Part shown: one piece after another, positions 50,601-58,830 of the stretch | Layout of the letters: each line of letters opens with the position of its first letter | How positions within the stretch are numbered: the stretch's first letter is position 1 | Assembly: GCF_003386165.1 (NCBI RefSeq) | Contig: NZ_QRDV01000006.1 | Location: forward strand, 186,001-250,000 | Source of the DNA: Winogradskyella eximia | Lineage (GTDB): Bacteria; Bacteroidota; Bacteroidia; Flavobacteriales; Flavobacteriaceae | DNA: 64,000 nucleotides | Direction: 5' to 3' | Notes under the pieces: model-generated | Database searches by the model: none | Told to the model about the DNA's origin: nothing | Seen by the model: only the letters and a program-made list of their open reading frames with translations | Translations under genes and position numbers: made by a program

Positions 50601-52247
50601 GTAAAAACCACTAAGATAGACTTGCTCGCCTGTATCTGAAAAATCACCATCATTATTAAAATCTACCCATATACCCAAACCAAAAGTACCGCCATTAAAG
50701 TTTGCTGAGAAATTTATACTTGAGTTGGCATATTGGCTAACGGATAAACTTGTGAAATTTCCATAGCCGCCAGATGAATATCCAGAGCTTAGATTGGAAA
50801 TATTGTTAAACCCTCCAGTCGTAGAAAAGTCATTTATGTATCTTGAACTGTCAGTAGCACTTGGTGTACAGTACCAATCAGTAGTTTCGTCACCCGTTAA
50901 AGGGTTTGTAACTAAGTAATCTGGTCCTCCGCTACAACTTTCATTAAACGAATATATATAAAAGTAATACGTAGTGTTAGGATCTAATCCAGAAACACTG
51001 AATGAGGTGTTGTTATCTGTATCAGCAACCGTATAATCAGAAAAAGTTGAGCCAATGGTATAGGTCGTTGCGTCACTAATCGTTGGAGGAGTACTGTTGG
51101 TGCTATAGATAACTAAATAGCTGTCTGGTGAGCTCGTTGCAGCTGTAAAACTTCCATCTAAAGAAGAGTTGTCAATGTTACTAAATGTTAGGTTTGTTGG
51201 TTGATTAGAAGGTTCTGTACATGGTGGTATACTTAATACGGTTAAAATATAATCTTCTGCTTCTCCTATAAACGAACTATTACACGAAGACGGTGTACTG
51301 TCGTTCCAGTCGGCTACAATTCTCATTCTATAGTCACCAGGTGGTGTTGCTGTTGGAATTGTAAAACTGCCATTTATAGGATCGTAATAGCCATTATTAA
51401 ATTGTGTTTCGTTAGCATCATTAAAGTCTCCATCGTTGTTATAATCTACCCATACACCAACTCCAAATCCTGAAGAAAACCAAGAGCCATCAATAAAGTT
51501 GGCGTAAAAGTCTATACTTGAGCCAGCATATTGACTTACTGATAAATTTATGTAATTGCCATATCCACTAGTAGAATAGCCAGTATTGTCGTTTGTGATA
51601 TTAGTGACACCTCCAGATGTAGAAAAATCATCTATATGATAAGATGAATTTGTTCCATTAGGAATACAATATAATCCGGCTACTCCAGTAATATTTATAT
51701 CATCTACATAAATATAATCTGAGTTTCCACTGGCGTCACAACGAATTCTAAATCTTGAGCTGGTGCTAAAAGCATAATCTGCAGATGCTATTGTTATAGA
51801 TGGATTGTAAATTACATTGTTATTATAACCAGCACCGATTACATAATTCCCTATTTCAACATAACCGCTACCATTGTCAAACTCTACAAAAAAGTCTTCC
51901 CCATTTTCCATGCTATTAGCATAGAACAAGAAATCAATGGTTACTGAAGAGTAAGAAGCTAAGTTGATATCATCTGTATAAATAGAAGAATCTTCACCAG
52001 AGTTATCTCTAAGTTGGATGTTTCTAATACCGTTTAGTAGTGTGCTACTTACACGATCTGCGTCACCTCCTCCGTCATTCCAGGTGCCAAAATTTCCTTC
52101 GAAACTATCAAATATAGGTAATTGAGCGTGTACGCTATTACTGCTTAATAGAAATCCAAAAAATAGTAATGAAACAAATAAATTTGTATTGAATTTTGCG
52201 AAAAAATTAAATCGATTACATAAAAGAGAACGTAAAATATTCTTCAT
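47682..52247 (-). CDS. Giant T9SS-secreted protein with two GEVED domains
   Basis: This 1521-residue protein has a long N-terminal signal region (hydrophobic part NLFVSLLFFGFLLSSNSVHAQ) and a MAM-like first domain (IFDSFEGNFGTWNDGGGDAD). Two GEVED domains follow (WVDYNNDGDFNDANE and WVDFNNDGDFSDTGEQ, both ending GEAEDY), with a fibronectin III domain between. Then come a domain of about 250 residues (NFCFYGNTYSSIVIGSNGVI), the shared module (from QKTWNGSQSTAWENANNWTP) and a type A T9SS sorting domain (FELFDITGRLIHKK... GTYVVTVSLANGG... KKVMVKQ). Its tail differs from the other two, so it is the most diverged of the three. Confidence 0.85.
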   Translation of the reverse strand: MKNILRSLLCNRFNFFAKFNTNLFVSLLFFGFLLSSNSVHAQLPIFDSFEGNFGTWNDGGGDADRVSSTLLNGIRNIQLRDNSGEDSSIYTDDINLASYSSVTIDFLFYANSMENGEDFFVEFDNGSGYVEIGNYVIGAGYNNNVIYNPSITIASADYAFSTSSRFRIRCDASGNSDYIYVDDINITGVAGLYCIPNGTNSSYHIDDFSTSGGVTNITNDNTGYSTSGYGNYINLSVSQYAGSSIDFYANFIDGSWFSSGFGVGVWVDYNNDGDFNDANETQFNNGYYDPINGSFTIPTATPPGDYRMRIVADWNDSTPSSCNSSFIGEAEDYILTVLSIPPCTEPSNQPTNLTFSNIDNSSLDGSFTAATSSPDSYLVIYSTNSTPPTISDATTYTIGSTFSDYTVADTDNNTSFSVSGLDPNTTYYFYIYSFNESCSGGPDYLVTNPLTGDETTDWYCTPSATDSSRYINDFSTTGGFNNISNLSSGYSSGGYGNFTSLSVSQYANSSINFSANFNGGTFGLGIWVDFNNDGDFSDTGEQVYLSGFYGDPISSSFTIPAATAVGSYRMRIVADWGDRTPSPCSISSSGGEAEDYTLTVTAPCSISYANGTSDLGCPFVQLGGLGLGSTAPPPVACSIPETTIEANYLELGDTSSYNVESIPYNPPFQFSCLENAVSVNQDDVWSPEITLPFNFCFYGNTYSSIVIGSNGVISFDADRLENSPSGWRTTRDIPNTKNAGNSGSDYYFGPSIYGAHHDVDPSVGGEIGYQLINLDSGCQALVAAWSDVPMFYDNSILYSGMIVFYENTNIIEVYIKDKNIDAAGSPNFGSDPWNDGNAAIGIQKDSGSATVAPGRNTLDPNWTATNEAWRFVPSGPAITELKWYEGPIADGIVIPDPNNDNQITVTPSTTTTYFAEVTYTLCNGDVIKESNSTTVTVDGQKTWNGSQSTAWENANNWTPVGVPVASDCILIPVTGNDPVIQGSTDGLGYNLEIEDGAVLTQQSNSTLTIEDVIIIKPTGDFEINDSASVIQIKDVATNQNTGSARVQREVAALNNFDYVYWSTPVETFDVSNVSPSTPYYSIFEWIPTVDNGSAGKHGEWTYASGNMALGQGYAIRDLEGTPLTDNAEFEGKLNNGQITHYITRGTYNGGNYAGIGNTSNAEDDNWNLMGNPYPSAISLTAFTSANPYIDGTLYFWRHTAAPSTSVDDPFYEGFQYNYSENDYLSANSLGSTPPGFNGYIASGQGFFVQLLHSSPRPSGIVFNNGMRGVYANDEFYRGTNENTVTETVAEEKHRIWLDLIDSNDKALSVLVGYASGATDEIDRLFDGYLLNDTNYQFYSILNDTEKENKLTINGKALPFDDADIIPLGYQAPAQGQFTIALNTVDGLFAYSDQNIYLEDTELNIIHDLKANPYIFTTDLGVFKERFLLRFTSETLSIADQEIMTNVDIRALSQTIEATSTQSFIKTFELFDITGRLIHKKLNVENINYSYPTNNLSSGTYVVTVSLANGGTLSKKVMVKQP

Positions 52248-52472
52248 AATAAGTAGGGTTTTTTAACTAAAAATATCATTAATAGACATTGATAATTAGC
52301 TTAATCTATGGGTTAATTTGGACTAATTGTTTTAAATATTGGGTCAAGTGTAGTGAAAATATTGGAAAAAAAATAATTTTTTACCGATAAAACGATTAAA
52401 AACATCGATTATCTACAGGTTTACTGTTTTTTCTCACAGAATTTATAGTTAGAGCAATTAAATTGAGTTGAT

Positions 52473-52480
52473 TATTTTTG
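52473..52480 (+). promoter_or_regulatory. Bacteroidota -7 promoter element
   Basis: TATTTTTG fits the consensus and is followed by an A-run. If it is used, transcription starts near 52487 and the following gene must start downstream of that. Confidence 0.5.
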
Positions 52481-52494
52481 TAAAAAAAAAGCGT

Positions 52495-53394
52495 TTGTAT
52501 CAATATCCTATTCTTAATCAAGACATAAAATATAAGTCTACTTTAATTACCATTAAACGTGAAGATTTAATTCATCCTTTTATATCAGGAAATAAGTTTC
52601 GTAAGTTAAAGTATAATATAGAGGAGGCTAAAGCAACAAATGCGAACGCTTTACTTACGTATGGAGGAGCTTATTCTAATCATATTGCAGCTGTTGCTTA
52701 TGCCGGAAAAGCTTATGGTATAGATACTATTGGTGTAATAAGGGGAGAAGAACTTGGGTTAAAAGAAGATTTAAACCCAACCTTGCGTTTTGCTAAAGAG
52801 CATGGGATGCATTTAGAATTTGTGTCTAGGGAAGATTATAGGAAGAAAACAGAGGTTGACTTTGTAGATCGCTTAAGGCAGAATTTTGGTGGTTTTTATT
52901 TGTTACCCGAAGGTGGTACTAATGCATTAGCGGTTAAAGGTTGTGAAGAGATTTTACAGCCAAAGGATGAAAACTACAACTATATCTGCTGTGCAGTAGG
53001 TACCGGAGGTACTATTGCAGGTTTGATAAATGCCTCTAAAGCGTCTCAAGAAGTTTTGGGTTTTCCTGCTTTAAAAGGTGATTTTTTACAACAAGATATT
53101 CGTAAATTTGCAAATCAAGAAAACTGGAAGTTAATTACAGATTATCATTTTGGTGGTTATGGTAAAATAAAGCCAGAATTAATTGCGTTTGTTAATAGGT
53201 TTAAAGCCGATTATAATATTCCATTAGATCCTATTTACACAGGTAAGATGCTCTTTGGGATATTTGATTTAATAGATAAAGGGTTTTTTCCTAAAGACAC
53301 AAAAATACTTGCAATTCATACAGGAGGCTTACAAGGTATTGCAGGAGCCAATGAGATACTGCAGCGAAAAAAAATGCCTCTAATTGATATTTAA
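52495..53394 (+). CDS. 1-aminocyclopropane-1-carboxylate deaminase/D-cysteine desulfhydrase family protein
   Basis: This fold-type II PLP enzyme reads ITIKREDLIHPFISGNKFRK with the Schiff-base Lys in GNKFRKL, then LLTYGGAYSNHIAAVAYAG, PEGGTNALAVKGC, CAVGTGGTIAGL and a C-terminal ILAIHTGGLQGIAG. Members deaminate ACC or D-cysteine; substrate cannot be told here. No ATG is available near the start. I use the TTG at 52495 (about 300 residues) because an upstream TTG (52468) would precede a -7 box that lies inside the frame. It overlaps no gene and may be cotranscribed with the next two. Confidence 0.82.
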   Translation: MYQYPILNQDIKYKSTLITIKREDLIHPFISGNKFRKLKYNIEEAKATNANALLTYGGAYSNHIAAVAYAGKAYGIDTIGVIRGEELGLKEDLNPTLRFAKEHGMHLEFVSREDYRKKTEVDFVDRLRQNFGGFYLLPEGGTNALAVKGCEEILQPKDENYNYICCAVGTGGTIAGLINASKASQEVLGFPALKGDFLQQDIRKFANQENWKLITDYHFGGYGKIKPELIAFVNRFKADYNIPLDPIYTGKMLFGIFDLIDKGFFPKDTKILAIHTGGLQGIAGANEILQRKKMPLIDI

Positions 53395-53416
53395 AAAAAT
53401 AAACAGATATAGATAC

Positions 53417-54262
53417 ATGAAATTTCGATTTATAATAGTTTTAATAGTATTGTCTGCATGGAGTTGTGGTCCTAAAAAAGGGATTGTAACAAAGCGAGGG
53501 ACGACAAAAACGGAAAGAACAAACACCGAAAAAAAGGTTGTCGTTACTAACAAAACGGAAGAGAAGACTCAGGATGTTAGTGAAAAACCCGTAGTAAAAA
53601 CCAACGGTTCACAAGATGCTGTTGAGGAGTATGTTAATGTATATGCTGAGATTGCTAAAAATAATATGCGTCATCATAAAATACCGGCAAGTATTACACT
53701 TGCTCAAGGTGTGTTAGAATCTGGTGTTGGTCGTGGTCGCTTAGCGGTTAAGGCTAATAATCATTTTGGGATAAAATGCCATGGTTGGAAAGGTGCTAAA
53801 ATTTACCACGATGATGATCGCTCACAAGAGTGTTTTAGAAAATATAATAAGGCTGAAATGTCTTATGAAGATCACTCAAAGTTTTTAACAGGTAGAAGTC
53901 GTTATGCTAGTTTATTTGATTTAAGACCTAATGATTATAAAGGTTGGGCAAAAGGGTTAAGAGCAGCTGGTTATGCAACCGATAGAAAATATCCGCAAAA
54001 ATTAATTAGTTTAATTGAACGTTACCAACTGTATAAGTATGATGAAGAAGTTATTAATGGCACAACAAATACAGTTAGAAAATCTACTACAATTATAGAA
54101 GGTAGGAAGAAGTCTACTTCAAAAAAGCATATTGTAGCAGAAGGAGATACGTTATACTCACTGTCTAGATTATACAAAACAACAGTTGATGCAATTAAAG
54201 CTGAAAACAATTTAAAATCAAATGGCTTAACTATAGGTCAGCAACTTATTATTCCAAATTAA
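53417..54262 (+). CDS. Glucosaminidase-LysM lipoprotein (peptidoglycan hydrolase)
   Basis: From the ATG at 53417 the 281-residue protein has a lipoprotein signal (MKFRFIIVLIVLSAWSCG). A Thr/Lys-rich spacer is followed by a GH73 glucosaminidase domain (about 75-205: IPASITLAQGVLESGVGRGR with the probable catalytic Glu, NNHFGIKCHGW, YEDHSKFLTGRSRYASLF) and a C-terminal LysM domain (HIVAEGDTLYSLSRLYKTTV). It should cut glycan strands of peptidoglycan from the periplasmic side. hemL starts 3 bases after its stop. Confidence 0.9.
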   Translation: MKFRFIIVLIVLSAWSCGPKKGIVTKRGTTKTERTNTEKKVVVTNKTEEKTQDVSEKPVVKTNGSQDAVEEYVNVYAEIAKNNMRHHKIPASITLAQGVLESGVGRGRLAVKANNHFGIKCHGWKGAKIYHDDDRSQECFRKYNKAEMSYEDHSKFLTGRSRYASLFDLRPNDYKGWAKGLRAAGYATDRKYPQKLISLIERYQLYKYDEEVINGTTNTVRKSTTIIEGRKKSTSKKHIVAEGDTLYSLSRLYKTTVDAIKAENNLKSNGLTIGQQLIIPN

Positions 54263-54265
54263 TTT

Positions 54266-55552
54266 ATGTTATATCAAAGAAGTAGTGCATTGTTTAAAGA
54301 TGCGCAAGCTGTAATTCCGGGAGGTGTAAACTCACCAGTAAGAGCCTTCAGTGCTGTTGGTGGCACACCTATTTTTGCTAAATCTGCAAAAGGTGCTTAT
54401 GTGTATGATGAAGATGGTAACCGATTTATAGATTATATTAATTCTTGGGGACCAATGTTATTAGGTCATGCGTTTCCTCCAGTTGTAGATGCTGTTATTG
54501 AAAAGGCAAAGCAAGGCACATCTTTTGGGATGCCAACAGCTATTGAAACAGAAATTGCAGAATTAGCAGTTTCTATGGTGCCAAATATTGATAAGATTCG
54601 TTTTGTAAATAGCGGAACGGAAGCTTGTATGAGTGCTATCCGTTTAGCAAGAGGATTTACTAAAAGAGATAAAATAATAAAGTTTGCTGGTTGTTATCAT
54701 GGTCATAGCGATTCGTTTTTAATTGCAGCAGGTAGTGGAGCTATCACTTTTGGTACACCAAACAGTCCTGGAGTTACGGAAGGAACTGCAAAGGATACTT
54801 TGTTGGCACGCTATAACGATATTGCTAATGTAAAGGAATTGGTTGACGCTAATAAAGGTGCAATTGCAGCCATTATTATTGAGCCAGTTGCAGGTAATAT
54901 GGGTTGTATTCCTCCTGTGGATGGTTTTTTAGAAAGTTTAAGAACGATATGTGATGCCAACGATATCTTACTGATTTTTGATGAGGTGATGACGGGTTTT
55001 AGACTGGCAAAAGGTGGAGTACAAGAACTTAAAGGAGTAGATGCAGATATTGTTTGTTTTGGTAAAGTTGTTGGAGGAGGATTGCCAGTTGGTGCCTTTG
55101 CTGCGAGAAATGAAATAATGAATTATTTAGCTCCATTGGGTCCTGTGTATCAAGCCGGAACTTTAAGTGGAAATCCTTTAGCGATGGCTGCAGGTTTAGC
55201 AATGCTAAAAGCAGTGCATACAGATAGTGGTTTAATGAATAGGCTAGAGGAGAAGACTAAATACCTTCATCAAGGTATTACCGATGCATTAGCTAAAAAT
55301 AATGTAACACATACTATAAATAGAATAGGTTCTATGATATCTGTGCATTTTGCGGAAGAAGCAGTTGTGGATTTTGAATCTGCTGCGAAAGGAAATAACG
55401 ATACCTTTAAGAAATTCTTTCATGGTATGTTAAATGAAGGTATTTATATTGCCCCAAGTGCTTTTGAGACTTGGTTTATTACTGATGCTTTAACCTATCA
55501 AGATTTAAATGAAACTATTGCAGCTGTAGAACAGATTGCTAAAACATTGTAA
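54266..55552 (+). CDS. hemL: Glutamate-1-semialdehyde 2,1-aminomutase
   Basis: HemL makes 5-aminolevulinate for tetrapyrrole synthesis by the C5 route. The 428 residues show [55 protein letters not shown], the PLP Lys in [15 protein letters not shown] and [16 protein letters not shown]. Length and motifs are typical. The unusually tight spacing to the glucosaminidase gene suggests cotranscription without a functional link. Confidence 0.95.
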   Translation: MLYQRSSALFKDAQAVIPGGVNSPVRAFSAVGGTPIFAKSAKGAYVYDEDGNRFIDYINSWGPMLLGHAFPPVVDAVIEKAKQGTSFGMPTAIETEIAELAVSMVPNIDKIRFVNSGTEACMSAIRLARGFTKRDKIIKFAGCYHGHSDSFLIAAGSGAITFGTPNSPGVTEGTAKDTLLARYNDIANVKELVDANKGAIAAIIIEPVAGNMGCIPPVDGFLESLRTICDANDILLIFDEVMTGFRLAKGGVQELKGVDADIVCFGKVVGGGLPVGAFAARNEIMNYLAPLGPVYQAGTLSGNPLAMAAGLAMLKAVHTDSGLMNRLEEKTKYLHQGITDALAKNNVTHTINRIGSMISVHFAEEAVVDFESAAKGNNDTFKKFFHGMLNEGIYIAPSAFETWFITDALTYQDLNETIAAVEQIAKTL

Positions 55553-55588
55553 TAAAAAAAAGCCTCGCTAATTGCGAGGCTTTTTTTA
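55553..55588. terminator. Bidirectional rho-independent terminator
   Basis: AGCCTCGC and GCGAGGCT pair perfectly around TAATT, flanked by A7 and T7. It separates hemL from the convergent small gene. Confidence 0.92.
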
Positions 55589-55589
55589 T

Positions 55590-55934
55590 TTAGTTTTCTG
55601 CTACAATTAATTTGTATTGTGCGTATTGTTCGTCTGTTAAAACACTTTTAACTTTATCGTCTAATTGCTTTTCAAGTTTAAGCTCATCTTCTTTGTTGGT
55701 GGTAGCACTTGCTGCTAATGCAACTTTGCCTTGTCCATAAGTTTTTAATGCGTTATAGATTTCATCGCGTTGATCATCTCCAAACTTTAATTGTTTTCTT
55801 AATGCTTCTGTTTTTGTAGAAGCTTCTGCGTTTATTTCTTTCTGAATTTCTAATTTACTGCTTTGTGCAACCACAGATTGGCTACCTAAAAACAATGCAA
55901 ATGCAAACAAACATAGCGTAATTACCTTTTTCAT
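55590..55934 (-). CDS. Small exported helical protein (Spy/CpxP-like)
   Basis: This 114-residue protein has a signal peptide ending at SVVAQ, then helices rich in Lys, Glu and Ala, and a C-terminal SVLTDEQYAQYKLIV. The LT.EQ..QY element and the all-helical mature part resemble the periplasmic chaperones Spy and CpxP, although the LTxxQ motif occurs only once. The next gene upstream has the same layout. A chaperone or stress role is an inference. Confidence 0.65.
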   Translation of the reverse strand: MKKVITLCLFAFALFLGSQSVVAQSSKLEIQKEINAEASTKTEALRKQLKFGDDQRDEIYNALKTYGQGKVALAASATTNKEDELKLEKQLDDKVKSVLTDEQYAQYKLIVAEN

Positions 55935-55991
55935 TATGGACTATTTAATTATTTATTGGTTACTAAAGTAACAATTTTATTCAATAAAATA

Positions 55992-56019
55992 AAAAAGTAT
56001 CGACTAAGCGATACTTTTT
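55992..56019 (-). terminator. Rho-independent terminator of the second Spy/CpxP-like gene
   Basis: AAAAAGTATCG and CGATACTTTTT pair around ACTAAG, 19 bases from the stop codon of the 155-residue gene. Confidence 0.88.
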
Positions 56020-56037
56020 ATTGTAAAAAAAATTAAA

Positions 56038-56505
56038 TTAATCTCTTTTATTATGTTTTCTTTCTTGGTTTTCACCACGTTTTCCTCTTTTTTTATGTTC
56101 TCTAGGCTTCATTTTTTCAAACTTAGCATATTGTTCTGCCGTTAAAATGGTTTTCATTTCACGCTTCATTTCAATTTGCGCGTCTAATCTTAGGTTTTGT
56201 CTTTGTAACATGTCCTCTTTAGATGGTCTTTCTCTTTTTTCACCATCTGCAGGTTTGTTTGCTTTTCTAGCTGCTTGTCTAGTTTCCGCCTGATCTAAAA
56301 TTAACTTATGTACCTTTTTTTGTTGAGCATCTGTAAGATCTAATTTAAGTGTTAACTTTTTAGATTTTAAATCTGCTATGTCATTAGGATTCATGTCCTG
56401 TCTTAATTCAGAAGTATTATTTCTGTCCATCTTTCTGTGTTCCTTTTTCTGTGCAAAACCATTTAAGGTTACAAGAGCTAGGGCGATAATTACTAATTTT
56501 TTCAT
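56038..56505 (-). CDS. Small exported basic protein (Spy/CpxP-like)
   Basis: This 155-residue protein has a signal peptide (MKKLVIIALALVTLNGFAQ). Two LTxxQ-type motifs (LDLTDAQQKKVHKL and ILTAEQYAKFEKM) enclose a helical Arg/Lys/Glu-rich middle, and the tail is very basic (KKRGKRGENQERKHNKRD). The two motifs and their spacing fit Spy/CpxP-family periplasmic chaperones. It lies about 100 bases upstream of the similar 114-residue gene, with its own terminator between them. Confidence 0.7.
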   Translation of the reverse strand: MKKLVIIALALVTLNGFAQKKEHRKMDRNNTSELRQDMNPNDIADLKSKKLTLKLDLTDAQQKKVHKLILDQAETRQAARKANKPADGEKRERPSKEDMLQRQNLRLDAQIEMKREMKTILTAEQYAKFEKMKPREHKKRGKRGENQERKHNKRD

Positions 56506-56594
56506 GTGTCTGTTGTTTTAACATTATACTATCTTAGACAAGAGATGTTTTAAAACGTTTAATAGTAAATCTATTTTTAACATGAAATTTAACA

Positions 56595-58091
56595 TTAGCT
56601 TTCAATGAGTTGAAGTGTGGTTTGGTAAAGGTTGCCGTGTTCTGTCTTGTTTTTTAGCCAAGCGTAGAAGCTAATAACAAAAATATCTTCTTCTCTAATT
56701 GTAACCCATTCAAAAGCGGTTTCTAATTGGTTTTTAAAAGCCTCTTTAGACATTCGTTCTGGTTTTAAATAATACAGTTCTGCAAATTTTAGAAAGGTGA
56801 GAATTCTGGTTTGGCCAATGTCTTTAAGGTATTTGGTATAGCGACGTCTAAAGCCTTTTAATCGTGAATTGAATAACTCGTCTTCTTGAAGTTCAATGTA
56901 TAAGAGCAGTTCTGCAACATTCTTTTTTATCACCCAATCGATTCCTGCTTTTTCTATATACCACTGGTCTGTATGGTGAAGTTTTGCTGAAATTGATTTA
57001 GCTTTTACAAAGTTTTCTTTCTGAAAATAAAACATAAAACAAGATAAACGCAGGTCTAATAATGTTTCTGAGTCGTTATGCTTTGTTGCTATTACACTTT
57101 CTATTAAAGTGATTGCTTTATCTTGGTTATTGCTGTAGTTTAAGTTTAGTGCTTCAACCAGTGTTTTCTTTAATTTAAAGGCTTTGTGATAGGCACTCTT
57201 CTTTAACAACATGAGTTGCTCCATTTCCTTTATATAATGTAGAGAAGCTTCAAATTTTTTGTTTCTAAAAAGGGTATTGGCAATGATGTAGACAATTTCA
57301 ATTTGGTAAAAGAGTTGTTTGTCGGTTTCTTTTTTCTGTTTAAGAAGGTCGTAACTATTCATTACAAAGCTTTCAATGGTGTAGTATTTTTTGGTTACTA
57401 AAGCAGAAATATTGGCGATAGCTAAAATCTGATATAAAGATTTAAATGAAAGTGACGAATTAATTTCAATATGATGTGCTTTTAGTAGGCGTCCTAACTC
57501 AGATTCAAAATCGATAACGTTTCCTTGGTAGCTCACTTCATTTAACATCGCTTTTAATTTTGCGTATACTATATTAAGTCGATCTTCTAATTGGTGTTTT
57601 TTCTGATTTTCTTTTTGTTTTAAAATTAATGCATCTAGGTCAATTTTTGAATGGTTGGAAGCGTATTGAATTTTGGTATGGTAAATTTCATTTAGAATAG
57701 GGAACAGGAAGTGCTCATCTGCCAAGCGTTCTGCTTTGTCTAAAATTTTGTAAGCAATGCTAAATTTATTTTGAAGTAAAAATGTGCGAGATGCTAAAAT
57801 GTATTTAACAATCTGCATGTCTAAAGAGTTCTCATCTTCAAGGTTTTTATTGGCTGTAAAATCTATCAAGGACTGAAATAGCCGTTTTCTAAGTGCGTGA
57901 TAAGCGTTGCTTTTTTCTACTCCATATAAGCGTTTGCAAATTACTTTAGAATCTTCATTAGAATTGGCAAGCGATTTAAACAACTGAATGTTTTTGGTAT
58001 CTTTTCTTTTATTCTTTTGCTGAAGGTAATTGACGAATTTATTATGGTCTTCGGTACTTAAGGTGTTTATAATTGATTTTATTTCTATCAT
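56595..58091 (-). CDS. Long helical (TPR-like) protein of unknown function
   Basis: This 498-residue protein has no signal peptide and no membrane helix. It starts MIEIKSIINTLSTEDHNKFV and is built of amphipathic helices in pairs (for example FSIAYKILDKAERLADEH, FEASLHYIKEMEQLMLL, FVKAKSISAKLHHTDQWYIE), a pattern of TPR or similar helical repeats. No enzymatic motif is visible. The codon use and AT content match the neighbours. It is monocistronic, divergent from the YiaA-like gene. I do not recognise the family. Confidence 0.7.
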   Translation of the reverse strand: MIEIKSIINTLSTEDHNKFVNYLQQKNKRKDTKNIQLFKSLANSNEDSKVICKRLYGVEKSNAYHALRKRLFQSLIDFTANKNLEDENSLDMQIVKYILASRTFLLQNKFSIAYKILDKAERLADEHFLFPILNEIYHTKIQYASNHSKIDLDALILKQKENQKKHQLEDRLNIVYAKLKAMLNEVSYQGNVIDFESELGRLLKAHHIEINSSLSFKSLYQILAIANISALVTKKYYTIESFVMNSYDLLKQKKETDKQLFYQIEIVYIIANTLFRNKKFEASLHYIKEMEQLMLLKKSAYHKAFKLKKTLVEALNLNYSNNQDKAITLIESVIATKHNDSETLLDLRLSCFMFYFQKENFVKAKSISAKLHHTDQWYIEKAGIDWVIKKNVAELLLYIELQEDELFNSRLKGFRRRYTKYLKDIGQTRILTFLKFAELYYLKPERMSKEAFKNQLETAFEWVTIREEDIFVISFYAWLKNKTEHGNLYQTTLQLIES

Positions 58092-58242
58092 TAATTCGTC
58101 AGTATATTTTTATTATAATCACTAAATATAGTTATTTATAAGCTTTAGGTATTAATTATATCGTCAGTTTTATTGAAAATCTGATTTTTTTAACCAGCTC
58201 TTGTGTCCGAGATTTGCGTCATAATCATTAAAACAAAGAATT

Positions 58243-58734
58243 ATGAATTATCAAACCACAGTGTCTTTAAAAGACGAAGAAAACGTAAAATCAAGAAAGA
58301 AAGAAAAGAAGGTATATAACCACAAGCCAACTCCTGCATTTATTGGTGCATCATGGTCTGCTTTACTTATAGGTATGGTTGCTTATTGTGTAGGACTTTG
58401 GAATGCAACTATGGAGCTCAACGAAAAAGGCTATTATTTTACCATTCTATTATTTGGATTGTTCTCTGTAATCTCTGTGCAAAAAGCAGTTAGAGATAAA
58501 CTTGAAAATATTCAGGTCACAGATATGTATTATGGAATTAGTTGGTTCACTTCTGTAGCAGCCATTGTTTTGTTGTCTATAGGGCTTTGGAATGCCGATT
58601 TAGAATTAAGTGAAAAAGGATTCTATGCTATGTCTTTTACCTTAAGTTTGTTTTCTGCAATTGCAGTGCAGAAAAACACAAGAGATGTTGCTTATATTAA
58701 TAACGAACTAATATTAGAAGAAGACGAAGATTAG
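58243..58734 (+). CDS. YiaA/YiaB-like membrane protein
   Basis: This 163-residue protein has a charged N-terminus of about 35 residues, then two copies of a two-helix unit: ALLIGMVAYCVGLWNATMEL/GYYFTILLFGLFSVISVQKA and VAAIVLLSIGLWNADLELSE/GFYAMSFTLSLFSAIAVQKN. The repeats GLWNA..EL.EKG(Y/F)Y and (A/S)VQK..RD are the signature of YiaA/YiaB proteins. Function is unknown. A terminator follows. Confidence 0.85.
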   Translation: MNYQTTVSLKDEENVKSRKKEKKVYNHKPTPAFIGASWSALLIGMVAYCVGLWNATMELNEKGYYFTILLFGLFSVISVQKAVRDKLENIQVTDMYYGISWFTSVAAIVLLSIGLWNADLELSEKGFYAMSFTLSLFSAIAVQKNTRDVAYINNELILEEDED

Positions 58735-58761
58735 TTTTGATGAAGGGTTAGCTAGTAACCC

Positions 58762-58797
58762 AAAACCTCGCAATCCGTAATGGTATTGCGAGGTTTT
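58762..58797 (+). terminator. Rho-independent terminator after the YiaA-like gene
   Basis: AAAACCTCGCAAT and ATTGCGAGGTTTT pair perfectly around a 10-base loop. The T-run is short (GGTTTT). Confidence 0.75.
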
Positions 58798-58830
58798 AAA
58801 TACTTATTAGTTGAACTAAATTTTTTAATT

